Below, in pieces: positions 1 through 6,472 of a stretch of DNA of 6,875 nt (its first letter is position 1; the number at the start of each line of letters is the position of its first letter). The notes below the pieces were generated by a model. It was given only the letters and a program-made list of their open reading frames with translations, was not told the DNA's origin and did not search any database. The translations under genes were made by a program, and so were the position numbers. The stretch is from OMOG01 sp041485845 (lineage in GTDB: Bacteria > Acidobacteriota > Terriglobia > Bryobacterales > Bryobacteraceae): contig JBGPKH010000501.1 of assembly GCA_041485845.1 (NCBI GenBank), forward strand, positions 1 to 6,875. Reading direction: 5' to 3'.

Positions 1-5
1 GAGGG

Positions 6-254
6 GTGTGTCAACAGCACTCATGTCCACAACATTACCATGAACCGCCACCGGTTCCGAATCGACTATTACCCGCGGAACCTGTCCCGGCAGCCCACGC
101 GGTCGGAATCGACGCCAGCGATGGCCGGCCCGTCGCGCAGTTCGAGCCCAAGATGCGAAGCGCGTGGCCGCGGATGTTTCCCAGGCGGCCGGGTGGACCA
201 TTGACGCTCTGCGCGAGTTGCGGCGTCACACATCATCGCCACCGTGAGATATAG
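6..254 (+). other. Possible 3' end of an unidentified upstream gene, or non-coding leader (unresolved)
   Basis: This frame is open from the left window edge to a TAG at 252-254, ending 32 bases before the peptidase ATG. I do not recognise the product. Between 93 and 176, 25 of 28 codons in this frame end in G or C, as expected for a coding frame in such a genome and better than the frame starting one base later. The peptide is Cys/His-rich (an early CQQHSC, a late LCASCG, then THHRHRE), which could be chance in GC-rich DNA. No convincing start or ribosome binding site lies inside the window, so if real it is the tail of a gene beginning further left. A second frame opens at the ATG at 40 (54 codons, to a TGA near 200) and looks no better. 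The region may simply be a leader. Confidence 0.2.
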
Positions 255-255
255 T
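250..255 (+). promoter_or_regulatory. Candidate -10 box (TATAGT) for the S9 peptidase gene
   Basis: TATAGT at 250-255 matches the sigma-70 -10 consensus at 5 of 6 positions and would put the transcript start near 262, about 25 bases ahead of the ATG at 287. No good -35 sits 16-18 bases upstream; a TTGACG at 201-206 is too far away to pair with it. If this box is used, the GTG at 254 lies inside the promoter and cannot be the start codon, which agrees with choosing 287. This is weak evidence from one hexamer. Confidence 0.25.
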
Positions 256-274
256 GAACGAATCCAGTTCCAGT

Positions 275-279
275 AGGAG
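275..279 (+). promoter_or_regulatory. Ribosome binding site fixing the S9 peptidase start at 287
   Basis: AGGAG at 275-279 lies 7 bases before the ATG at 287, an ideal Shine-Dalgarno spacing. The alternative in-frame GTG at 254 has no such site in front of it. This site decides the start codon and gives a clean signal-peptide N-terminus. Confidence 0.75.
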
Positions 280-286
280 TCTTACC

Positions 287-3043
287 ATGCGGAAGAAGTG
301 CGAGATCGGACGCCCACATTGGGGGCGGTATGCTGCTGTTTCGGGCGGGCTGCTGGTGCTGCTCGCCGCAACGCTTCCCGGAATCGGCGCGGACAATGCG
401 CCGGTGGCCGCCCCGGTCAAGCTGGCCAAGGCGAATTATGAGCTGGCTGCCCAGTGGACCCCGGCCAAGGCCGGCAAGCTGGTCTTCGATGTGGCGGTCA
501 CGCCGCACTGGCTCGATTCCGGCGACCGCTTCTGGTACACCTTCGAGAACACCAAGGGCCGCAAGTTCTACATCGTCGACCCGGCGAAGAAGACCAAGAC
601 GTACGTGTTCGATCCGGTGAAGCTGGCGGCCAGTCTCACCGCCGCTACCGGCCTGCCTTACGATTCGCAGCATTTGCCGATCTCGACCATCCGCTTCGTC
701 AAGAACGAAGCCGCCATCCAGTTTGAGATCAACGTGCCGCGCGACGCGGTGATCCCCGGGGAAAAGAAGGCGACCGCGGCTACCGTCACCGATGGCGCCC
801 AGCAACAGCAGGACGACGAAGATCTCGATGAGCCCCAGCAGCAGGGAGGGCGGGGCGGCGGCTTGTATGGTCCTCCTCCGGGCCGCACTCAGAAGCAGCT
901 CACCTTCGAATACGAGCTGGCGGCCGGCAAGCTGACGTTGCTCGACGAGCCGGCGAAGCGTAAACCGGTGTGGGCCAGTATCTCGCCCGACGACAAAGTG
1001 GTGGTGTTCGTGCGGAGCCACAACCTTTATATGATGGACGCCGCCAACTATGCCAAAGCGCTGAAGGACCCCAACGACAAGACCATCGTCGAGACGCAGA
1101 TCTCGACCGACGGCGTGGAGGACAACGGCTACGGCGGCCGCGGTTTCGGCGGCGGCGATCAGCAACAGCAACAGCAACAACAGCAGGACCAGCAGGAAAA
1201 CACCGGCGACCAGCAGGTACAGCAGGACCCGAACCGGCGCCAGGCGGCCAACGTATCCTGGTCGCGCGATTCGAAAAAGTTCGCGCTGGTGCGGCGCAAT
1301 TCTCTGAAGGTCAAGCAGCTCTGGGTGATCAATGCCCTGGCCAACCCGCGGCCGACGCTGGAGACCTACCGCTACTCCATGCCCGGCGACGTCGAAGTTG
1401 CGCAGCCTTCGCTCGAAGTCTTCGAAGTGGCGTCGAAGGCCAAGACCGTGATGAAGGCCGGCGCGTTTAAGGACCAGAATATCCAGATCGAGCTGGACCG
1501 GCCCTCGGCGCGCGCCCGCGAGCACGAGAAGACCGAGGCCCTGTGGGCGGGGCCCGGTTCGGACAAGCTGTACTTCACGCGCCTCAGCCGCGACATGCAC
1601 CGCCTGGACGTGTGCATCGGCGATACCGCGACGGGCGAGGTGAAGCCGGTCATCCAGGAACGGATGAACGTTTACATCGAGTCCAAGCCGATGAAGGTCA
1701 TCAACAACGGAAGCGAGCTGATCTGGTGGTCGGAGCGCGATGGGTGGGGCCACTACTACCTGTACGGCGCCGATGGGACCTTGAAGAACCAGATCGACAA
1801 GGGCGAGTACGTGGCCGAGGACATCTCCTGGGTGGACGAGAAGGGCCGCGCGATGTACCTCACGGCATCCGGCCACGAGGACGGCGAGGACCCCTACTTC
1901 ATGCACTTCTACCGGGCGAACCTGGACGGCAGCGGGATGAAGATGCTCGATCCGGGCGATGCGTCGCACGCGGTGAACATGTCGGATTCGGGCAAGTATT
2001 TCGTGGACACGTTCTCGCGGATCGACACCGCGCCCGAGTCCCTGATCGAAGACGCGCAGGGCTCGACCGTGATGCCGCTCGAGAAAGTGGACGCCGGCCC
2101 GCTGGTGGCGGCGGGGTATAAGTTCCCCGAGCCGTTCAAGGTGAAGGCCGACGATGGGATGACGGATCTCTACGGCGTGATGTACAAGCCGTTCGACTTC
2201 GACACGAACAAGAAGTATCCGGTGATCGAGTATGTGTATCCCGGCCCGCAGACGGAGAGCGTGATCAAGACTTTCACCAAAGGAAACAACCAGATCTTCA
2301 TGGCGAACATGGGGTTCATCATGATCGAGGTGGGCAACCGCGGCGGGAACCCGCACCGCTCGAAGTGGTATCACACCTTCGGCTACGGCAACCTGCGCGA
2401 TTACGGTTTGGCCGACAAGAAGGCGGCGATCGAGCAACTGGCCAAGCTGTATCCGTTCATCGATATCGAGCGCGTGGGCATGTGGGGGCACTCGGGCGGC
2501 GGATTCATGACGGCGGCGGCGATGCTGATCTATCCCGACTTTTTCAAGGTGGGATGGTCGGAATCGGGCAATCACGAGAACAACATTTACAACACGCAAT
2601 GGAGCGAGAAGCACCACGGGGTGAAGGAAGTCACGGACAAAGACGGCAAGGTGACTTTCGAATACTCGATCGACAAGAACTCGGAGATCGCCAAGAACCT
2701 GAAGGGTCACCTCATGCTGGTGACCGGCGACATCGACAACAACGTGCATCCGAGCAATACCTATCGGCTGGCGGACGCATTGATCAAAGCCAACAAGCGC
2801 TTCGACTTCCTGCTCCTGCCCGGCCAGCGGCACGGGTACACCACCTTTGGCGAATATGTTTCCTGGAGACGAGCGGATTACTTCGCACGGTACCTGCTGA
2901 ACGATTACGATCAGGGCGTGGATATGTGGGAGCTCAATCGCGAGCGGCAGGACAAGCCGGCGGTTGCTCCACCGGCGGCGGGCAGGGGAACGGTGACGCA
3001 GCAGCAAGGCGGGCGGGGCGGGCGTCGCGGCGGGGGCAACTAG
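287..3043 (+). CDS. Secreted S9-family (prolyl oligopeptidase / DPP IV-like) serine peptidase
   Basis: The product is 918 aa and is predicted to be an exported serine peptidase cleaving peptides, probably near proline as is usual for family S9. Residues 1-35 form a signal peptide: basic start MRKK, hydrophobic core GGLLVLLAATL, likely cleavage after GIGA. The middle, roughly 200-620, is a DPP IV-type beta-propeller with blade motifs such as WWSERDGWGHYYLYG. The C-terminal alpha/beta-hydrolase holds the triad: Ser736 in GHSGGG, Asp817 in DNNVHP, His849 in GQRHGY. Low-complexity tracts interrupt it: Gln/Asp/Gly-rich at about 169-195, nine Gln at 292-300 followed by more Gln, and a Gly/Arg/Gln tail over the last 20 or so residues. 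I could not find the DPP4-type double-Glu motif that binds the substrate N-terminus, so dipeptidyl-peptidase specificity is not shown. The start at 287 follows a good AGGAG; GTG at 254 would add 11 residues before the signal peptide. It converges with the PEBP gene and has no operon partner in view. Confidence 0.93.
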   Translation: MRKKCEIGRPHWGRYAAVSGGLLVLLAATLPGIGADNAPVAAPVKLAKANYELAAQWTPAKAGKLVFDVAVTPHWLDSGDRFWYTFENTKGRKFYIVDPAKKTKTYVFDPVKLAASLTAATGLPYDSQHLPISTIRFVKNEAAIQFEINVPRDAVIPGEKKATAATVTDGAQQQQDDEDLDEPQQQGGRGGGLYGPPPGRTQKQLTFEYELAAGKLTLLDEPAKRKPVWASISPDDKVVVFVRSHNLYMMDAANYAKALKDPNDKTIVETQISTDGVEDNGYGGRGFGGGDQQQQQQQQQDQQENTGDQQVQQDPNRRQAANVSWSRDSKKFALVRRNSLKVKQLWVINALANPRPTLETYRYSMPGDVEVAQPSLEVFEVASKAKTVMKAGAFKDQNIQIELDRPSARAREHEKTEALWAGPGSDKLYFTRLSRDMHRLDVCIGDTATGEVKPVIQERMNVYIESKPMKVINNGSELIWWSERDGWGHYYLYGADGTLKNQIDKGEYVAEDISWVDEKGRAMYLTASGHEDGEDPYFMHFYRANLDGSGMKMLDPGDASHAVNMSDSGKYFVDTFSRIDTAPESLIEDAQGSTVMPLEKVDAGPLVAAGYKFPEPFKVKADDGMTDLYGVMYKPFDFDTNKKYPVIEYVYPGPQTESVIKTFTKGNNQIFMANMGFIMIEVGNRGGNPHRSKWYHTFGYGNLRDYGLADKKAAIEQLAKLYPFIDIERVGMWGHSGGGFMTAAAMLIYPDFFKVGWSESGNHENNIYNTQWSEKHHGVKEVTDKDGKVTFEYSIDKNSEIAKNLKGHLMLVTGDIDNNVHPSNTYRLADALIKANKRFDFLLLPGQRHGYTTFGEYVSWRRADYFARYLLNDYDQGVDMWELNRERQDKPAVAPPAAGRGTVTQQQGGRGGRRGGGN
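1157..1236 (+). repeat. CAG/CAA repeat encoding a poly-glutamine tract
   Basis: Nine consecutive glutamine codons, a mix of CAG and CAA, run from 1160 to 1186. More Gln-rich sequence follows (DQQ, GDQQVQQ) and a glycine-rich GGRGFGGGD precedes it. It falls within the propeller half of the S9 peptidase, probably as a surface loop. The mixed codons mean it is not a pure trinucleotide repeat, though slippage could still change its length. The same tract read antisense gives the poly-Leu stretch of a spurious reverse frame. Confidence 0.8.
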
Positions 3044-3059
3044 ACCACTCCCTGTGGTC
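3043..3059. terminator. Small stem-loop at the S9 peptidase stop codon (weak terminator candidate)
   Basis: GACCAC at 3043-3048 and GTGGTC at 3054-3059 are perfect 6-bp inverted arms around a 5-base loop, TCCCT. The first arm begins with the last base of the TAG stop. No T-run follows, so this is not a canonical intrinsic terminator; it may only protect the transcript end. Confidence 0.35.
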
Positions 3060-3222
3060 GTGGCTCTGTGGCATCCGAGCCGCGACCGAAGGAAGCGGTC
3101 CCGCCCGGTCCGGAGTGTTTGGCGCAGCACAGAGCCGCACCCGAACGTGCTGCACGGGGTGACCCCGACGGTGACGCCGGCGCCGGTGGTGCTGCCGAAT
3201 CCGCAGAATCAGTAGGGGTGGG

Positions 3223-3238
3223 CGCAAATGGATTTGCG
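3223..3238. terminator. Inverted repeat CGCAAATGGATTTGCG (stem-loop, terminator candidate)
   Basis: CGCAAAT at 3223-3229 and ATTTGCG at 3232-3238 are perfect 7-base arms around GG, folding as a 6-bp stem with a 4-base loop in RNA from either strand. It sits between two convergent genes, where a two-way transcription stop would be expected. Neither side has a proper T-run, so termination is an inference. Confidence 0.4.
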
Positions 3239-3292
3239 GTTCTCCTCGGGGCGCTTGTCGAAGAATCGACGACTCGCGAGAGGGAACCGCAA
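3234..3292. repeat. Long inverted repeat with an internal hairpin, overlapping the previous stem-loop
   Basis: TTGCGGTTC at 3234-3242 is perfectly complementary to GAACCGCAA at 3284-3292, and a U-G and a C-G pair can extend the stem inward. The enclosed segment holds a smaller perfect hairpin, GTCGA (3257-3261) with TCGAC (3266-3270) around AGAA, and a palindromic CTCGCGAG. The left arm shares bases 3234-3238 with the right arm of the 3223-3238 repeat, so the two folds exclude each other. Confidence 0.45.
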
Positions 3293-3300
3293 GAAACGTT

Positions 3301-3335
3301 CGGAAAGATTTTTCTCCAACGGAAAGATTTTTCTC
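3301..3335. repeat. 16-bp direct repeat, two copies 19 bp apart
   Basis: CGGAAAGATTTTTCTC occurs identically at 3301-3316 and 3320-3335, separated by CAA. It is AT-richer than its surroundings and lies just past the 3' end of the PEBP gene; on that gene's strand it reads GAGAAAAATCTTTCCG. No role can be assigned. It could be a duplicated binding site or a local slippage duplication. Confidence 0.75.
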
Positions 3336-3357
3336 GAACTTCGGAACCGGGTTTTTG

Positions 3358-3930
3358 TTATCGGTGAAAACGGCCGACCAGGACGCCTTTGCCGAGAATG
3401 TGGCCGTCGATGGCTTTAAGGACATCGGGGCGGGTGGCGTCGGGGCCGAGATCCAGCTTGGTATCGAGCGCGAAGAGCTCGAACGTGTAATGGTGATGAG
3501 GGCCCGCGGCGGGAGCGCCGGGACCGCGGTAGCCGACCACGCCGCCTTGGTTCTTACATTGGATGGTGCCGTCGGGCAACTTCGCGTCGGGCGGCACACC
3601 CTCGAGGAGCTGGCGGTCGGTTCCCGGAATGTTGAAGACGAGCCAGTGCAGGACATCGTCCGTCTTGCGCTGGACGGCCGCATCGGGATCGTGCATGTGC
3701 AGAACGAAGCTGACTGTGTTCGGAGGAACGTTGGCCCATTGCAGCTTAGGCGAGACTGGTTTCGGGTCCGACTGGGTGAACTTCGCGGGAATCTCGGCGC
3801 CGTCGGCGAATGCCGGCGTAGTCAGGGTCAAGCCGGGCCCGGCAGGCGCCTTTTTGGGGGCGTCCTGCGCAACGGCGGCGCCAAGGGCCGCCAACAAGGT
3901 GCAGATGACGAATGCGCGCGTGGTTCTCAA
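3358..3930 (-). CDS. Exported PEBP / YbhB-YbcL family (Raf kinase inhibitor-like) protein
   Basis: The product is 190 aa. Residues 1-21 form a signal peptide (MRTTRAFVICTLLAALGAAVA, with an AVA cleavage site), so the mature protein is probably periplasmic or secreted. The rest matches the phosphatidylethanolamine-binding fold throughout: LTLTTPAFADGAEIPAKF near 34-51, SPKLQW near 60-65, HDPDA near 80-84, HWLVFNIPG near 95-103, GYRGPGAPAAGPHHHYTFEL near 133-152, and the closing GHILGKGVLVGRF near 176-188. Length is normal for the family plus a leader. The ligand-pocket motifs are mildly divergent: DPDAA where DPDAP is usual, and GPGAPAAG where GPxPPxG is usual. Bacterial members have no settled function. 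The start is TTG at 3930, chosen because a near-perfect AAGGAGGT lies 6 bases upstream and no ATG occurs near the N-terminus. It converges with the S9 peptidase gene and diverges from the permease gene. Confidence 0.92.
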   Translation of the reverse strand: MRTTRAFVICTLLAALGAAVAQDAPKKAPAGPGLTLTTPAFADGAEIPAKFTQSDPKPVSPKLQWANVPPNTVSFVLHMHDPDAAVQRKTDDVLHWLVFNIPGTDRQLLEGVPPDAKLPDGTIQCKNQGGVVGYRGPGAPAAGPHHHYTFELFALDTKLDLGPDATRPDVLKAIDGHILGKGVLVGRFHR

Positions 3931-3936
3931 GGTGTT

Positions 3937-3944
3937 ACCTCCTT
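3937..3944 (-). promoter_or_regulatory. Strong Shine-Dalgarno for the PEBP gene (TTG start)
   Basis: On the minus strand AAGGAGGT is followed by 6 bases and then TTG at 3930. This almost fully complements the 16S rRNA 3' end and is the strongest ribosome binding site in the window. It justifies the TTG start; strong SD plus weak start codon may set the translation level. Confidence 0.8.
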
Positions 3945-3948
3945 CGCT

Positions 3949-3960
3949 GTATCAGGATAC
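3949..3960. promoter_or_regulatory. Operator-like inverted repeat GTATCAGGATAC between divergent genes
   Basis: GTATC at 3949-3953 and GATAC at 3956-3960 are perfect arms around AG. The site is in the 75-bp gap between the divergent PEBP and permease starts, just upstream of the PEBP Shine-Dalgarno. On the minus strand it includes TATCCT and GATACA, either a possible -10, though no good -35 is seen. A repressor acting on one or both genes is conceivable but not shown. Arms of 5 bases can occur by chance. Confidence 0.3.
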
Positions 3961-3994
3961 CAGCACCACGCCGCGAAATGGGCGGTATACAGTG

Positions 3995-3999
3995 AAAGG
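3995..3999 (+). promoter_or_regulatory. Ribosome binding site of the permease gene
   Basis: AAAGG at 3995-3999 lies 6 bases before the ATG at 4006. It is a moderate site but supports this start. A TATACA at 3986-3991 resembles a -10 box but would leave a leader of only about 8 bases and has no -35, so the real promoter is unresolved. Confidence 0.5.
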
Positions 4000-4005
4000 C
4001 ACGCT

Positions 4006-6450
4006 ATGCCAATCTTCCAGATGCTGCTCCATGATGCGCGGTATGGCTTCAGACAGGTTTTCCGGCGTCCCGGCCTCACCCTTACGGCCACCCTGACGCT
4101 GGCGCTGGGAATTGGCGGCAACAGCGCGATCTTCAGCGCGATCGACGCGGTGCTTCTGCGGCCACTCTCGTGGCCGGATCCGGATCGCCTGGTATCGGTG
4201 TGGGAAATGAACCGGAAACAGGGTGTAAGCCGGGCGTTTCCCTCTTCGGCGAATTTTTTCGACTGGAAAGAGCAAAGCCACGCATTCGAAGCAATCGCGC
4301 ACTGGCGCTTCGTCTATTTCAATCTGGCCGGTGACCAGAATCTACGGCCCGAGCGCGCGCAGGGAGCGCGGGTGTCGGCGGAGTTCTTCCGGCTGCTGGG
4401 CGCCAGGCCCGCATGGGGGCGCGACTTTGTGCAAGGCGAAGAGCAGTCCGGGCGGGATGACGTAGCGATTCTGAGCTATGGGTTCTGGCAGGGCCGCTTC
4501 GGCGGGCGCGCGGACGCGATCGGGCGGAGCATTCTGGTGGACGGCTCGGCGGCGACCGTGGTGGGAATCCTGCCCCGCGAATTCCGCATGTTCCGGGTGT
4601 TGAATCGCGAACTGGATCTCTATATGCCGCTGGCCCTGGATCGAAGCCAGCGCAGCCGCGACGATCATTCCTTGAACGTGTACGCGAGACTGCGGCGCGA
4701 CGCGCCGCTGAGCCGGGCGCAGGGGGAATTGGATGCGATTGCGGGCAGACTGGAGCGGGAGTTTCCGGCAACGAACACGGGCTGGGGGGTGCAATTGCTT
4801 CCGCTCGGTGAGGCGCTGGCGCGGCGGAGCGGGCCGGTCCTTGTGATGCTGCTGGCGGCGGTGGGCATGGTGCTCGCGATCGCGTGCGCCAATGTGGCGA
4901 ACCTGCTGCTGGCGCGGGCCAACTCACGGCGTAAGGAGATTGCCATTCGCATGGCAGCCGGCGGCAGCGCGCTACGGATCGTACAGCAGTTGCTTGCGGA
5001 GAGCTTTTGGCTGGCCGCGGCGGGTGGGGGAGCGGGGCTATTGCTGGCGTGGTGGGCGGTGAGCCTGCTCAACGCGCGCATCTCCTACCACCAGTTGGTG
5101 CGCATTCACGATTTCCGAATCGACACTTCGGTGCTGTGGTTCACGCTCGCAGTTTCGCTCCTGGCCGGAGTGCTTTTCGGACTGGCGCCGGCGCTACGCT
5201 CGGTGCAGGTGGATGTGAGCGAATCGCTGAGGTCCGCGAGTGGCAGGACTGCCGGCCGGCGGGGCGGTCTCGTGGTGTTGTCCGAAGTAGCGCTGACCAC
5301 GATGCTGTCGATCGGCGCGGGAGCCGTTCTCAAGGACACACTGCGCTATATCCGGATGAATCGGGGTCTCGACGCGCACAATGTGCTCACCATGCAGATC
5401 GGGCTGCCCGAGACCAAATATCCGGAGCCAGCGCAGATGGCGGATTTTTTCGACCGGCTTGGGCGGCGGCTACGGACTCTGCCGGGAGTGGAAGCCGCGA
5501 GCGTGGTGAATTACCCGCCGGCGGGCTTGATTGCGACGAGCGTGCCGGTGGAGGGGGCCACGAATACCGGCGGGGAGACGCCCGTGGCTCGATATTGGGT
5601 AGTGGGCCCCGAGTATTTTAGCGCGGTGCGCCTGCCGCTTCTGGCAGGGCGAGCGTTTGAGGAGCGCGATCGGGACGAGTCCCGAGGGGTGGCCGTGGTT
5701 TCGCAAAGCTTCGCGCGCCGGTTCTTCCCCGGCGGGAGCGCAATCGGAAAACAGATTCGACCGCAATTCCCGGAGAGCAATGCGTTCTGGATTCCCTATT
5801 CGAAAAAGGCCCGGCTGACCATCGTGGGAGTGGTTTCGGACGTCAACGAGGACGGCCTGGCTGAGGCGGCGCTGCCGCAGATGTATCTTCCGTATCCGCA
5901 AAATCCAACGCGCATCGCGCACGTGTTGGTGCGCACGTCTTCCGATCCCCGGCGCATCGCCGCCGCGGCGCGGAGCGAGGTTTGGTCGGTGGATCGGGAT
6001 CAGCCGGTGTTCGATGTGAGGACGCTCGAGGATGTGGTTTCGGAATCCTTCTCGCAGCAGCAGGTTCTGGGGCTATTGCTTGGTGTATTCGCCGGCGTGG
6101 CGCTGATACTGGCGGCGGTGGGGATTTATGGCGTGGTCGCGTACACGACCAGCGCGCGGACTCGGGAAGTGGGCATCCGTGTAGCTCTGGGGGCGCAGCG
6201 GCGGGATGTCATGCAATTAGTTCTGCGCCAGGCGCTCACGCCGGTGTTTGGCGGCGTGGCGCTGGGGTTGGGCGGAGCGGCCGCGGCGAACCGTGTGCTT
6301 GCCGGAGTGCTGGCCGGCACGCACACGTTTGATGGGTTCCTCTCGGCGGCGGTTGGTGTGTTGTTGATTTGCGTGGCGGGGGCGGCGGCGTACGGTCCGG
6401 CGTTGCGGGCGGCGAGGACGGAGCCGCTGGCGGCATTGCGGTGGGAGTAG
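4006..6450 (+). CDS. ADOP-type ABC transporter permease (MacB/FtsX-like, duplicated)
   Basis: The product is 814 aa, an inner-membrane permease of the acidobacterial duplicated orphan permease type, with two MacB_PCD-FtsX halves in one chain. The N-terminus is typical (LLHDARYGFRQVFRRPGLTL, then a helix at about 24-50 containing LALGIGGNSAIFSAID). A periplasmic domain follows to about 275. FtsX-type helices lie near 278-304, 333-355 and 376-397, with the cytoplasmic RRKEIAIRMAAGG near 308. A helix at about 421-442 opens the second half, with its periplasmic domain to about 685 and helices near 687-713, 745-768 and 778-802. Its coupling segment is REVGIRVALGAQRRDV near 720, and the chain ends in EPLAALRWE, typical of the family. 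Length is usual for ADOP (about 800 aa). The substrate is unknown; MacB relatives move proteins or drugs outward by coupling ATP hydrolysis to periplasmic movements. No ATPase or membrane-fusion gene lies nearby. The frame is open back to 3355, but that part only mirrors the PEBP gene; MPIFQMLLHDAR and the ribosome binding site fix the start. Confidence 0.93.
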   Translation: MPIFQMLLHDARYGFRQVFRRPGLTLTATLTLALGIGGNSAIFSAIDAVLLRPLSWPDPDRLVSVWEMNRKQGVSRAFPSSANFFDWKEQSHAFEAIAHWRFVYFNLAGDQNLRPERAQGARVSAEFFRLLGARPAWGRDFVQGEEQSGRDDVAILSYGFWQGRFGGRADAIGRSILVDGSAATVVGILPREFRMFRVLNRELDLYMPLALDRSQRSRDDHSLNVYARLRRDAPLSRAQGELDAIAGRLEREFPATNTGWGVQLLPLGEALARRSGPVLVMLLAAVGMVLAIACANVANLLLARANSRRKEIAIRMAAGGSALRIVQQLLAESFWLAAAGGGAGLLLAWWAVSLLNARISYHQLVRIHDFRIDTSVLWFTLAVSLLAGVLFGLAPALRSVQVDVSESLRSASGRTAGRRGGLVVLSEVALTTMLSIGAGAVLKDTLRYIRMNRGLDAHNVLTMQIGLPETKYPEPAQMADFFDRLGRRLRTLPGVEAASVVNYPPAGLIATSVPVEGATNTGGETPVARYWVVGPEYFSAVRLPLLAGRAFEERDRDESRGVAVVSQSFARRFFPGGSAIGKQIRPQFPESNAFWIPYSKKARLTIVGVVSDVNEDGLAEAALPQMYLPYPQNPTRIAHVLVRTSSDPRRIAAAARSEVWSVDRDQPVFDVRTLEDVVSESFSQQQVLGLLLGVFAGVALILAAVGIYGVVAYTTSARTREVGIRVALGAQRRDVMQLVLRQALTPVFGGVALGLGGAAAANRVLAGVLAGTHTFDGFLSAAVGVLLICVAGAAAYGPALRAARTEPLAALRWE

Positions 6451-6456
6451 CGCGTT

Positions 6457-6472
6457 ATGATGGCGCCATCAT
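6457..6472. repeat. 16-bp perfect palindrome ATGATGGCGCCATCAT after the permease stop
   Basis: The sequence equals its own reverse complement and starts 6 bases after the TAG of the permease gene. RNA would fold to a 6-bp stem with a GCGC loop. No T-run follows, so it is a weak terminator candidate; it could equally be a protein-binding site. It lies exactly at the junction with the antitoxin-like frame, whose first ATG (6471) overlaps its end. Confidence 0.5.

Larger units (their letters stand above)
3044..3357. other. Intergenic region between convergent genes, structured and with possible coding remnant
   Basis: These 314 bases separate the stops of the S9 peptidase (+) and the PEBP gene (-). 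No intact gene is visible. They hold the stem-loop at 3043-3059, an open frame ending in TAG at 3213-3215 that reads like a protein C-terminus (HPNVLHGVTPTVTPAPVVL, then PNPQNQ), overlapping inverted repeats at 3223-3292, and a 16-bp direct repeat at 3301-3335. The region becomes visibly less GC-rich toward its right end, from about 3290. Confidence 0.6.

Noticed and set aside
254..286. GTG at 254 as the peptidase start
   Set aside because: No ribosome binding site precedes it, it overlaps a -10-like box, and the ATG at 287 has AGGAG at ideal spacing and begins a standard signal peptide.
233..3130. A 965-codon open frame on the minus strand across the whole S9 peptidase gene
   Set aside because: It is the antisense mirror of a GC-rich gene. 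Its product is Arg/Leu/Val/His-rich without domains, and its poly-Leu stretch is just the reverse of the CAG/CAA repeat. The plus strand has a full peptidase with signal peptide and triad.
3301..3335. 16-bp repeats as insertion-sequence ends or target duplications
   Set aside because: The copies are only 3 bases apart, in direct orientation, with no transposase or inverted ends nearby.
3355..4005. N-terminal extension of the permease frame by 217 codons
   Set aside because: It runs antisense through the PEBP gene, which has clear family motifs. The permease N-terminus typical of ADOP proteins begins at 4006 with a ribosome binding site.
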